A stretch of 64,000 nt of DNA, from NCBI GenBank assembly GCA_009859145.1, contig VRVR01000008.1, forward strand, positions 319,494 to 383,493, in the 5' to 3' direction. This DNA comes from Andalucia godoyi (lineage: Eukaryota; Discoba; Jakobea; Jakobida; Andaluciidae). The notes under the pieces are model-generated. The model did no database searches and had not been told where the DNA came from. It worked only from the letters and a program-made list of their open reading frames with translations. This document shows, in pieces, positions 41,109 through 51,100 of the stretch (its first letter is position 1; each line of letters begins with the position of its first letter). A program made the translations under genes and the position numbers.

Positions 41109-42199
41109 ATGGTGCAGGTGGTGAAAGCTGCGCTCCGAGAGCGGCTGCGCCATCCCGATCTGCACGATGCCCTCCTGAGTTGGGTGAGCGATTTGCCGTT
41201 CATCACGTGGCGCGGCGCACTCCTGCTAAACCACTACCTCGCCCTTGTGTTGGAGAATGACCTGCCCTTTCCCGATTTCAAGGATTCGTTCTTGATGAAT
41301 GCATTTACGTTTCCGGATGGCCGCATCATTGTTACTTCTTCCGAGTCCGTCCTTGCACTCACCGCCTTTGCGGAGGAGCATTGGGACAACCATCCGCGGC
41401 TGCAGGGAGTCGGGTACAGAGGGGAGTACTGCCAAGCGTCGCGGTATCTTGCGAGAGAATGCCAAACCAACATGGCGAACGGCTTCAAGTTCGGTCTTGA
41501 GGCGAAGCTGCGTCGCCATGTCTTCGCATCCATCGCATCCATTCCCGCAGACGGCGTGCGGCTGACGACGAGATGGTCTCCAGAGAGCCAAACCCCAGGA
41601 GAAGGCGCGGAGCAGCGGGGCGCGAGGATCAGCAGCAGCAGCCGCGTCAGGTGCCGGCGGGCATGACGCTTGTCGGGATCGACCCAGGGCGCGCAAACAT
41701 CTTGACCGCGTTCGACGGGACTGCCGTGCGCAGCGAGATGCGCAACCAGTGGTATCATGCCACTGGTGCAAATGCGGAGCGCAAGTGGATGGAGCAACGC
41801 AACGGTCGTGTTTGCGAGATTCTGGATGAGTTGTCGGCGCTGCTGCGGATCAGTCAAGAGGCCGACTGGCTTCCGCATCTTCATTTCTACAGGACGCATG
41901 TCAATGCCCTTTGGAGTCATTTCACGAACCACCAGGGGCTGAGACACTGCGCCACAGTGAACTGTCCATCTGACCGCCGGTGCGTGGGCCGCGATGCCAA
42001 CGCCACGATGAACATTCGTCAGTGCTGGCTCAGCCGACCGCGGTTCTTGTGTCGGAATCCACGCGGTATTCCCAGTGCAAGCGAGCTGGAGTCCTCGCGT
42101 GAGGCACTCATGAAGATTGAACACGTCTGGTTCTGCCGGACATTTCACGCCTCCCGTTCCAACTTCCGACTACGACAGGTGGAATCGAAACTGCTGTAG
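41109..42199 (+). pseudogene. Decayed Fanzor (eukaryotic TnpB-like RNA-guided nuclease)
   Basis: Two overlapping frames together show the order of Fanzor parts. Frame A (41109-41666) gives the N-terminal helical region: WRGALLLNHYLALVLE at residues 34-49 and YLARECQTNMANGF at about 113-126, both Fanzor-type patterns. Frame B (41573-42199) holds the RuvC-I motif GIDPGRANILTAF at 41675-41713, a pre-RuvC-II segment (HVNALWSHF), and the RuvC-III motif GRDANATMNI at 41987-42016 next to part of a zinc finger. The RuvC-II block with its catalytic acid, the first half of the zinc ribbon, and most of the region between the N-terminus and RuvC-I are missing, and the frame changes in between. The result is a fossil of about 360 codons where intact Fanzors usually have 500 or more. 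Its base composition appears more GC-rich than the flanks. An RNA-guided function is unlikely in this copy. Confidence 0.85.
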
Positions 42200-42486
42200 A
42201 TGCATTATGTCGGAGACCAGAAAAAAAAAATTAAGGACAAGAAATCCTTGTTCGTGGTTTGTATTTCTTTAATGTTATAACCCTCCAACCCAAATATCTG
42301 GTGGACGGCTGTGAATGTATATCATTGGATAGTATGGCTGAGTTGGCAGCCGTCGACATTACCGTTGAATGAAGGCCGGCCATTTTCCCCCTTGCAGAAT
42401 GCTGTTACCAGTGGCGGCAGGTCGAGGCCCAATGCGACACTGTCAGCCGATTCCTTGTAATCGATGATTTCTCCGCCACGGGGCCT

Positions 42487-42530
42487 CTCTCTCTCTCTCT
42501 CTCTCTCTGAGAGAGAGAGAGAGAGAGAGA
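42487..42530. repeat. (CT)n-(GA)n perfect palindrome
   Basis: Alternating CT directly followed by alternating GA, about 22 bp per arm with no spacer, can fold into a complete hairpin on either strand. The same site in copy 1 is the assembly gap. Confidence 0.9.
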
Positions 42531-42614
42531 AAGAACAAGTAGATAAAAAAATGCGGAATGACAATAAAAGAAGCTCGTTGAAATCCCTGGTTTTTTCTCC
42601 TGGTTCCCAAGGTC

Positions 42615-42777
42615 CATTTGGTTCTAACGAATGCACTCATTGATCAGTTCGCGAGCTCTGAACGAAACTATAATAGGCTGTTTCCGTTTTGGGGTGCGCA
42701 TGGGCGCTGATGCTGACTGTAAACGTCAACTTTTTACCCCAAATAGTCTGTCTGAGGCGCAGCATGCGAGCCAAATG
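42615..42777. repeat. Inner segment with inverted-repeat ends, absent from copy 1
   Basis: CATTTGGTTC at 42615-42624 pairs with GAGCCAAATG at 42768-42777 (one mismatch). An inner pair, TTTGGGGT at about 42688-42695 and ACCCCAAA at 42736-42743, is nested within. Copy 1 goes directly from AAGGTC to AGCCAAATG, so about 150 bp are inserted here or deleted there. The nested stems could also be an RNA structure. Confidence 0.6.
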
Positions 42778-42882
42778 TTTTGGAGAGAGGTTTGGGTTGG
42801 AGGGTTCCTACTTAAATTATTAATCAAGAGAAAAGAAAAAACAAGACAGAAATAACAAAATAAAAAGGAAACAGAAGAAACG

Positions 42883-44286
42883 ATGCGGTTCCAGGTAGCT
42901 TTGTGTGTGCTTCCGCTTCTGTTCTCCCTTGTTCTCAGTGCACCGGCGGCATCACATGCGCTCCCAAGGCTGCAAGTCTCGGGCGACTTGGTGCAGAAAG
43001 TTGTGGTTCGGACGATCGAGGCGTCGAATTCACTGATCCGGTCATCGGTACGCATCAAGTTTGAGAACAAAGGATCATCGACTGCGACTGAATTTGCGTT
43101 TATTCTCCCCAATGACCAAGCTTCCCGACTTGCGCTTCTCGAGCCGTCGCAGAAAAAGACAGTTCTGCCTGTTTCTGGACCGTTTTCCATCGATTTGCAG
43201 CCGGATTTTGTCGCATTTAAAGTTTCCGGGATCAAGATCAGCCCCTCCGAGACACAGGAGGTGACTGTGAAGCTGTCTTTCACGGGCCGTCTTCGCCCTG
43301 AGCCAGAATTGACTCCGCAAGAGTCGCTGCAGTACGTCATCTTGTCGGATTCGCATCTTGTTGCATCGCCGTACAAGACGGAAAAGCAGTCCACGCGCAT
43401 TAAGCTGGGTACAGATCGCGTTGAGTCGTATTCTGAGCTGAAGCCAATGTCCTTTGCGGACCGCGAGTTGTCGCTTGGACCATATGCGGATGTTGCGCCG
43501 TTCTCGGTCTCGTCGCTGCAAGTCCATTATGCAATGCAGGCAGGTCTTGTGGACATTGAAGAGCTTGTGAGGACTGTCGAAGTGTCGCATTGGGGATACG
43601 TTTCTTTCACAGACGACTACAGAGTCCGCAACAATGGAGCCGGTCTCAAGGGCGAGTTTTCCCGACTGGACTATGTGAGAAAGCAAGCATTTGGAAACTC
43701 GATTGCTTCGATGGATGTGAACATTCCGTATTCTGCTGTTGACATGTACTATCGCGACGAAATCGGAAACATCTCGACATCCAACTTGTTCCGCTACGAC
43801 GACCACATCCATGCGCAGCTGATGCCGCGATTTCCGCTGTTTGGACACTGGCAAACGGTGTTTACGTTCGGCCATGCGGTGCCGCTCAATGTCCTTGGCT
43901 CATACACGGAGTCCGGAAAGAGACAGGTGGTGTTCTCGCTGTGGCCCGGCATGGAAAATGTGGGGCTGAAGAAAATGACGCTTAAGATCATGCTTCCAGA
44001 AGGAGCAACGGGCATTTCGACCATGGTTCCTTACTCGACCTATAAGGATGTGGATATCCGACAAGAGTCTGTTGCAACATATCTTGATGTCGGTGCCGGG
44101 AGACCAACGGTGGTTATCACGATTGAGAGTCTGACTCCGGAAATGGATTCTCTCGTACAGATCACGTACGACTTTGCTGCAATCAGCATGTTGAGAGAAC
44201 CGTTGCTGCTGATCTTTGCATTTTTTGTCCTTCTCGCAGTAGGAATCTGCGGTTCGCGACTGTCTCTCAAGATCAAGAATGATTAA
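42883..44286 (+). CDS. RPN1: Ribophorin I (oligosaccharyltransferase subunit OST1)
   Basis: 467 residues with an N-terminal signal peptide (MRFQVALCVLPLLFSLVLSA), a long luminal domain and one C-terminal transmembrane helix (about 440-460) with a short basic tail, which is the type I topology of ribophorin I. Family landmarks are VVVRTIEASNS at the mature N-terminus, SHWGYVSFTDDYRVRNNGAGLKGEFSRLDY, and DMYYRDEIGNISTSNL. Ribophorin I is a core subunit of the ER oligosaccharyltransferase that presents nascent chains for N-glycosylation beside the Sec61 translocon. The length is somewhat short of animal homologues (about 600) because the C-terminal cytosolic domain is missing, as in yeast Ost1. 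The gene is intronless. Confidence 0.96.
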   Translation: MRFQVALCVLPLLFSLVLSAPAASHALPRLQVSGDLVQKVVVRTIEASNSLIRSSVRIKFENKGSSTATEFAFILPNDQASRLALLEPSQKKTVLPVSGPFSIDLQPDFVAFKVSGIKISPSETQEVTVKLSFTGRLRPEPELTPQESLQYVILSDSHLVASPYKTEKQSTRIKLGTDRVESYSELKPMSFADRELSLGPYADVAPFSVSSLQVHYAMQAGLVDIEELVRTVEVSHWGYVSFTDDYRVRNNGAGLKGEFSRLDYVRKQAFGNSIASMDVNIPYSAVDMYYRDEIGNISTSNLFRYDDHIHAQLMPRFPLFGHWQTVFTFGHAVPLNVLGSYTESGKRQVVFSLWPGMENVGLKKMTLKIMLPEGATGISTMVPYSTYKDVDIRQESVATYLDVGAGRPTVVITIESLTPEMDSLVQITYDFAAISMLREPLLLIFAFFVLLAVGICGSRLSLKIKND

Positions 44287-44656
44287 AAATAAGAAGGGGG
44301 AAAAATGGTAGTGTAAGTTCGAAACTTGATTTTTGCGATTGATCAATTTGATCAGTTGAACCAAAGACTCTTCTTGACCGCAGCATCTTCAAACGTCCAG
44401 CAGCAAAACACAACCATAATGCACTCGCACCCTCACTCTCACTCCGGGACGGCCAGAAGGGGGCGTCTGGACAGCGGAGACAGCTTTGTGCGTCACCGTT
44501 GAACATCAAACAATACGATTTTCTTACCGTCGTCAAGTCCAGAATTTCTTCATTCTTCGCTTTTTTCTTTCTTTCTGTTATTTTCTGTTTGCTTTGTGTT
44601 TTTTATAATCGAGCTTTCAAGCACCTTTCATCAAAGACAAAACACATCTCATGGCT

Positions 44657-44692
<36 letters not shown>

Positions 44693-45011
44693 TCCCAACA
44701 AACTCAAACCAACCATGCCCGAAGATACCGAGAACCAAGAACCCGTTGATTCCCTTCTCGTCCGAGGCAGAGAGACCAAGAACGCAAGCGGTGGTGTGCC
44801 CTTTGCACTCGTTCACCTTCCGTAAAAAAACCCAACAAGACCATTTCCCCCTTATGCCGCCTTTTTTGGGTTCTATTTACGAAACCGTTTCACTTTCTTG
44901 AAATTTGGTAAATGTCTATATCGAAAGAGATACATAGAGATATAGTGCGTGGTTTCTCCCCTCCCCCATTAACAACGGCGTTTTGTTATTCGTCTTCATG
45001 ATAGGTTCTGC
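44287..45011. repeat. Intergenic region with (AG)n and short unassigned ORFs
   Basis: About 725 bp. It contains an (AG)n microsatellite at about 44660-44689. Two short plus-strand frames start with ATG: 44419-44502 (His/Ser/Arg-rich, 27 residues) and 44715-44825 (MPEDTENQEPVDSLL..., 36 residues). The second has ordinary-looking composition and could be a small gene, an upstream ORF or a first exon, but no splice partner is clear. It precedes the LRRCC1-like gene. Confidence 0.45.
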
Positions 45012-48000
45012 ATGTCGGAAATCAATTTAATCGATCATCACATTCGTGATTTGAACAGCATTGAATTGGATCCGCGAGCAAAGTCTTTGAATTTGCACGG
45101 AAATCATATCGCGACGTTGAAAAATGCTTCTTTGGATCTGCGATTACCAAACATCCAACATCTTAATTTATCATCGAATATACTCGTATCGCTCGACTTT
45201 TTGGCGAATCTCTCCTTCTTGCGTGTTTTGAATGTCGCGTCGAACAGAATCACGTCGTTGTGTCCCATTCATCATTTGCAAAATCTGAAAATTGTCGTGC
45301 TTTCATTCAACAAGATTGGGCAACTGAGCCCGTTTTCCAGCGGGTCGGCGTCTGTGGAGATCCTGGATTTGAGGGGAAACGTGATTTCACAACTTTCGGA
45401 AATTTCACATCTGAGAGAGTTTACCCAACTGCGAGTGCTGTGGTTTCAAGTCGACGGAATGCATCGAAACCCTGTATGTGCCGATAGTCAGTATTTGCAG
45501 ACGGTGCATCGATGTTGTCCGCATGTCGAAGCTCCGTGCCTGGACTCTGGTCTCATGGACGAGGATTTGAAAAGGGAGCTTGTGGACGACTACTTGATTG
45601 AGAAGTATTCGAATTTTCCGGATGCTCACTCGCATCTGGATGAAGCAGACGATGGATGTGAAGATGACTTGGGCGACTGGAAGCTGGATTCACAAGGAAT
45701 GGGCAGCACTGGTGAGGATACGATGATTCCGTCGCCATCATCGAGCATTGCCTCGTCGATTCCTTCGCTTCCTGTGGTCCGGCACCTGGCAACTCCAAGA
45801 ATTGACAGTGTGCTGCAGCAGAGAAAGCCAACAGCAGCAGCTCGTGTAAAGGAGGTGCCCAAGGGCGATCACCGAACCTCTGTCAAGGAAACCGGCGGCG
45901 TTACCGCCGATGCGTCCGACAACAGTGTTCCTGTTCGTGAACCGCCGAGAAGCAGTGAGCGACCTGCAGTAGTCGCAAAAGACAGTCCCACTGCACCAGA
46001 GCCCAGGCCCCGGGAAGAACGGGCGGAGGTGGCTCCAAATCGTGCGTCTGCGCAGAGTGAAGAGACTGCTGCAACATCCACGAAAAAGAGCTCCGCAAGC
46101 CCGGATGTGAGGCTACGAGACGAGCATGTGATAGTTGAGGGGCTTGAGCGAGAAAAGGGGCTTCGGCGATTAGTCGAAGAGCTGCGTGGACAATTGGAAG
46201 TTTCGGAATCTCGGGTCCATAATGCAGAGTTTGCGTACCACAAGAACTCGCAAAGGTTGCTGTCCCAACTGGAGGAGGCTCGTCAGGTGATTGCAGAACA
46301 AGATGCGCGGCTGTCCGAGGAGGTGCGGCGACGGAGTAATGCAGAAAACAAACTGAAGGAAGCGAAGGAGTTTCTATTGGAGCGTGAGCAAGTTGTGCAG
46401 AAGCTCAGGGCGCAAAAGATTGAAATGGAAACGTCAGTTGCGTCATTGGAAGATCAAGTTAAATCGATTTCTCTGAGTTCTGACGAGGAACGAAAGAATC
46501 TGGGTCATCAAGTCGACAGCTTGTCGATGGATAACGGGAAACTGAAGAGGCTTGTTGCAGAAATGAATCGGCGATATGAAGGCATGGCCCAGGATCAAAG
46601 ACGAACCATAGAGCGATTGGAGCAGGAGAACAAGGTGCTTCGCGAAGATGCTGTCCAGTACAAGTTGAATCTGGATCGCAGAGAAGAGGAACTGGGAAAA
46701 TCGGAAAGAGGTCGATTGCTTGCCGAAGAAAAATCTTCCAACCTCAGCCAAGAGAATCTTCATCTTCACAAGCTCGTGGTGGATCTCCAGGGTGTGAAGG
46801 ACGCGAATTTTGAGATCTCGAAAGAGAATGCAGTCTGTAAGGAGCGCATGGCCAATCTCGAAGCAGAACTGGGGAAGGAGCATGAAAAGTACGCATTGTT
46901 CTTGCAAGATCACAGCAAGCTCCTTCGCGGAGTTGAAAAGTTCCGAAACGAGGTTCATCGCCTGCAGTCTGTCCTCGAATCCAAGGACGCATTGGTGAAA
47001 TCCAAGGAGGATGAGTCGAACCGCTTGAAAGCAGAAGTAGGCCAGTTGAAGGCGGAGCTTGCAGATGTCAAGCTTCAGGTGTCGCAATCTGTCCAGGATT
47101 CCACAAAGGCCTCGCAGGATGGTGCCCAGGAATGCCAATTTTTGAAGAAGACCGTGGCGGAATTGCAAGACTGTCTTCGACGAGTCATTGCGAAGCATGA
47201 AGAGACAAAGAAGTCTCTGGATGATGAGACGAAAAAGAATGCCGAGATGGAGGCGGTGCTCAAGACGTCGGTCCAAAAGGTGGAACTTGCAGAAAAGCAA
47301 CGCGCGGAGCTGGACGCGCTAACGTCGGAACTGAAACGCAGAGACATGGAGCGCGTCACATCTTATCAACAGCTGGCCTCTCAGTTTGACCAGCAGTTGT
47401 CGAAACTGGTGATTGAGAACACAACACTTAAGGCCCAGTCCTCGGCGCTGCAAATGCAATCCCAAGATGATGTTGTTCAGCGACGTCTCCTTTCAGAGAA
47501 GGACAGCGAGCTGGATCGCATGGCGGAGCGTCTCGAGATCTATGAAAAAGAAATCAAGAATCTTCGTCGCATCGTTTCGGACAAGGATTCAAAACTGGAA
47601 AGCAAGCGGAATGAATTACGAGATGTACAAGAGAGTCTTGGGAAATACAATTCTGAAATCGAGAAGCTTCGAAAATCCGTGGAAGCCGAACGGTCAGAGT
47701 CTGCTGACCAGGTGAAAGTCCTTGAGAAAAAACTGGACGAGCAAAGAAAGGCAGAGGATGCTCTGCGTCGTGAACTGGAATTGAAGATCTCTGAGAAGCA
47801 GGGTGTCCTTGCGGATCGCGATCTGGCGATTGCAGGGCTGCGAAAGGAAATTGAAGCGCTGAAGGAACGAATGCTCCGCAACGATGCAGAGACGCGTGTT
47901 CTTCTGCAGGCCATTGACAAGCAGAAGCGCAAACTGGAAGAGAAGGAAGAGCACATCCAGCGATTGCAGAACGCATTTCGAAGCGTTCAAACAGAGGTGT

Positions 48001-48029
48001 TTTCGCCTGCGAACTATCGCCGTGAATAG
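45012..48029 (+). CDS. LRRCC1: Leucine-rich-repeat and coiled-coil protein, LRRCC1/VFL1-like
   Basis: 1005 residues, intronless. The N-terminal 170 residues are SDS22-type leucine-rich repeats (LNLHGNHIATL, LNLSSNILVSL, LNVASNRITSL, LDLRGNVISQL), capped by a segment ending in NPVCADSQYLQTV. A disordered Ser/Pro stretch (about 225-375) leads into a coiled coil of roughly 600 residues. The C-terminus (TRVLLQAIDKQKRKLEEKEE, then HIQRLQNAF) resembles the end of LRRCC1/VFL1. That family sits at the centriole distal lumen and, in Chlamydomonas, fixes basal-body position and flagellar number. The architecture and both ends fit, but a generic LRR-coiled-coil protein is the alternative. Confidence 0.75.
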   Translation: MSEINLIDHHIRDLNSIELDPRAKSLNLHGNHIATLKNASLDLRLPNIQHLNLSSNILVSLDFLANLSFLRVLNVASNRITSLCPIHHLQNLKIVVLSFNKIGQLSPFSSGSASVEILDLRGNVISQLSEISHLREFTQLRVLWFQVDGMHRNPVCADSQYLQTVHRCCPHVEAPCLDSGLMDEDLKRELVDDYLIEKYSNFPDAHSHLDEADDGCEDDLGDWKLDSQGMGSTGEDTMIPSPSSSIASSIPSLPVVRHLATPRIDSVLQQRKPTAAARVKEVPKGDHRTSVKETGGVTADASDNSVPVREPPRSSERPAVVAKDSPTAPEPRPREERAEVAPNRASAQSEETAATSTKKSSASPDVRLRDEHVIVEGLEREKGLRRLVEELRGQLEVSESRVHNAEFAYHKNSQRLLSQLEEARQVIAEQDARLSEEVRRRSNAENKLKEAKEFLLEREQVVQKLRAQKIEMETSVASLEDQVKSISLSSDEERKNLGHQVDSLSMDNGKLKRLVAEMNRRYEGMAQDQRRTIERLEQENKVLREDAVQYKLNLDRREEELGKSERGRLLAEEKSSNLSQENLHLHKLVVDLQGVKDANFEISKENAVCKERMANLEAELGKEHEKYALFLQDHSKLLRGVEKFRNEVHRLQSVLESKDALVKSKEDESNRLKAEVGQLKAELADVKLQVSQSVQDSTKASQDGAQECQFLKKTVAELQDCLRRVIAKHEETKKSLDDETKKNAEMEAVLKTSVQKVELAEKQRAELDALTSELKRRDMERVTSYQQLASQFDQQLSKLVIENTTLKAQSSALQMQSQDDVVQRRLLSEKDSELDRMAERLEIYEKEIKNLRRIVSDKDSKLESKRNELRDVQESLGKYNSEIEKLRKSVEAERSESADQVKVLEKKLDEQRKAEDALRRELELKISEKQGVLADRDLAIAGLRKEIEALKERMLRNDAETRVLLQAIDKQKRKLEEKEEHIQRLQNAFRSVQTEVFSPANYRRE

Positions 48030-48151
48030 ACATGACCGGCACCTGTATTTATTCGATCACGCAACTTGTACAATTTTTTCTTTTAATTTAAAACCCGCCA
48101 AAGATGATTTCTTCTTCCTTTTTCTTCTGCTTCTGCTGTTCTTCGAAACAA

Positions 48152-51100
48152 TCACCGCGAATTCGTCGTTGTGCGGAAGTCTCGCAGTCCTTGGAGAAAG
48201 TCGTCGCCCAAAATGAACTTTAGATTGTACTTCAGGTAGAAAAGGTGTTTCTGGTGCTTGATAAGCAAGTCAATTCCCCCGAGCCAAGCATTCATGATAT
48301 TCTCGTCCAAAACAAGGAAGTCCAGCGGCTTGTCCTTGGTGACGATGACGAACACGAAGCCGAGAAGCGCAGTCCCATCCGCCGACTTTGGCCGCAGGTC
48401 AGAGGCACCCTTTTTTTCAAATATCTTCACAATGTGATCGATCCGAATATACGACTCCGGGACTTTTTTGGACGGATCACGGATCTCGAGACGCGTCAGA
48501 TCCGAAGAGACGGAAAGAACCCGCTCTTGCACAGGAAGGACGGACCCTTCCAGCATCATGTATTGAGAACGCTTGGCGGGAGGGACCGAGGAGATGGACG
48601 TCGGTGTCGCAGACGAAGCAACCGATGATCCTGATCCTGATCCCGATCCCGATCCCGGACCATTCACCGTTCTCTTAAACACCAACAAACCTTCAAGCAT
48701 GTCGACTAGCAATGTCTGCAGATTCTCCAAGTCATGCAACGACAGAGGATCTGCATACGGACCGAATACACGTCGGTCCGCAATCTGAGCAGCATGGACC
48801 GTGATGCGGCGTTCGTTATTGCCAACAAAGCGCCCCACAACAGATCGTCCTGAACTCGCAGTTATCACAGGGGCGGACGAGGAGAACATCTTTTCGACCA
48901 TCTTCGAGTGCTGATCCTCCTTCAATGACTTCTGCGACGAAGGAACAGGACTTTCGTCAAAGTCATCCAGGTGCAGTGCAAGGTTCGACGAGGATCTTCG
49001 TGCCACAGTTTCGGTCCTCGATGCAGATGAAGACACATCGGACCCACGTTTCGAGAAGGGCAGGCGAGAGAGCCCCCCATCCGCGGAGGCGTCGTTTCTC
49101 GGAGAAGTTGGAGCAGAACCGCGGACAGAGCCAGTTTCTGACGATCGCTCCAGCCATTCCTCTTCGTGCGCAAGTTCCTGCTCCAGTCTTTGAACCTGAG
49201 CCTGTAATTCTGACCGTTTCTTCGAGGTGGCACGCAGCAAGGTCTTCCGTTGCTGATCTTTGACTTGCTCATCCTGCTCAAGATCTTTGCTGAAGGACTC
49301 AACAGCCTTGTCCAGCTCTTTTCTCTTATCTCGAATTTCGGCTTCACGTCGGTCAACTTTTGCTTGTGCAGCATGAAGTCTGCCCTCAAACTGCTTTCGG
49401 AGCTCCTCCATTCGAGACTCTGCACCACGAACTTGCTCTTTTGCTTCCCGTAGCTTGTTCTGGATCTTGGAAAACTCCTTCTCCACAAGACTGGCCCGTT
49501 CAACCGCGTCCTTATACTGCGACTCGAGAGCAGCCAAAGAACGTCCCGCATCGAGCTGGAACTTGCGAATTTCTTCTTCAATGGCAAACTTTTCTTTCGT
49601 CAATGCGTCCTCTCTGTCAGATCGTTCACCAGGGGTACGCTGTTTCCTGTCCCCCAATCGAGTTTCCTCTGCAACGACTACCTGGTACTGCGACTCATAC
49701 TGCTGCAACTGCAAAACCAAAGATTGCTGCTGAGTCCTCGCTTCCTCTGCAGCTTGGACAAACAGCTCGCGATCGCGCTTCCAGGAGTTCCAAATGTCAA
49801 TGCGTCTTTCGTGAATTCGCTTCAAATGGCCGTGAAAACGCGTGCGCAGGTGCGACAATTCCTCCACAAACGAATCCATTTCCTTCTTGGAAACTTCAAC
49901 CAACCGCGGAACTTCGTCGTACAAGCGCCGGCGCACTTGTTGGAAGTACTTTTGCCGCTCGGTTACTTGTTGACGGTAAATCCCAACCACGCGCTCCATA
50001 TGCTGCTGAATAAGGATTTCTGCTTGTGCCTCGCCGTGTGACTTTCTCCAGGTATCAAACGTAGACAAATACTGTCGACGGTACTTATCCATCGCGTCCC
50101 GTTCAACCTGCGACAGCCGTACATCCAGAGATGCAGTCGCGATTCTCCTTGCTTCTTCCATTGCTCTATTCTGCTCCACCATCGACGCCCACTCTTGTTG
50201 TATCTTCTTTCGCTTCTCCAGCAAGACTGCCAGCTGAGCCTCAATTTGTGCAACATAGGCAGAAAATGCATCCAATCGGGCTTTCTCAGAAGTTACCTGC
50301 AGTTTCCACTCCTCTTCAAGACGGTACAGCGAACTTGCGGAGTGATTCTCAGAACGGCCATCCGGATGGAACGCCGCCTCCATCTCGTACAGCTTGGATT
50401 TTTCTTGCTCAAAGCGTGCATGCTGCGCAGCACGTTGCACAGCGACTTGCGTTGCCTCGGCAGCATTCTCCTCAGCAGCATGGGATCTCCAGCGATCCAT
50501 GAGTCTCATCTTTGCCTCGTGGTCCAAAATGGACTCCTGCATTTGCCGCAGCAGCATCTTTTCCTCGCCGCAGAACGACTCCCATTGATCCACAGCTCGC
50601 AAAGCAGACGCAGAGGACGAAGCAGAAGGTGAGTGGCTGCCTCCCTGTGAGGCACTCGAATGTGACCCTTGTTGTTGTTGTTGTTGCTGCTGCTGCTGCA
50701 GGTTGTCCACATGCGGCGCAAGCAACCGAATTTCGGACTCAATGGCCTCCGCTTCCAACGCCAGCCATTCCGCCTGGAAAGACGCCAAGGACATTGATGC
50801 GTAGCCAATATCGTTGAAGCGATCATCAATGGTTGATTCTGAAATGTGATTGTTCAAGAGGGTTTGATCGTCTACCTGTTGCATATGCAAGAGCCGAGCT
50901 TCCTCCGACAGACGGACCACGGATGTTTGCAGTTCTTTCAGCTCGGACTCAACTTGCTGCTGCCGATCGACATCAATGGTCCCTTCTGCAGAGTACGTCG
51001 AGAGAACTTCTTGCATTTGATTCTGCTTCTGCACCAGTGCCTCCTGCTCGGCAGCGAGGAGAGACCGAACCCGGTTCCGCTGCTGGACAAGACCTTCACA

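Larger units (their letters stand above)
42279..42806. mobile_element. 528-bp element with 16-bp terminal inverted repeats (copy 2 of the dispersed element)
   Basis: The left end AACCCTCCAACCCAAA (42279-42294) is the exact reverse complement of the right end at 42791-42806. Between them there is no protein-coding gene. From 42364 onward the sequence matches 3669-4353 with only a few substitutions in the shared blocks. It contains a (CT)n-(GA)n palindrome and an inner segment bounded by its own inverted repeat. No clear target-site duplication is seen at either edge. It begins 79 bp after the Fanzor stop, so it is either the non-coding right part of a Fanzor-carrying transposon or an independent MITE that landed next to it. 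Confidence 0.75.

Noticed and set aside
41234-42148. 304-codon minus-strand frame opposite the Fanzor relic
   Set aside because: Antisense of a GC-rich region; no recognisable motif, whereas the plus strand shows RuvC motifs.
42279-42806. CRISPR-like or integron-like array
   Set aside because: There are no regularly spaced repeats; the repeats are terminal and nested inverted repeats of a transposon-like element.
44715-44825. 36-codon frame MPEDTENQEPVDSLL...
   Set aside because: Possible small gene, upstream ORF or first exon, but too short and without a clear splice partner, so it is only mentioned in the intergenic entry.
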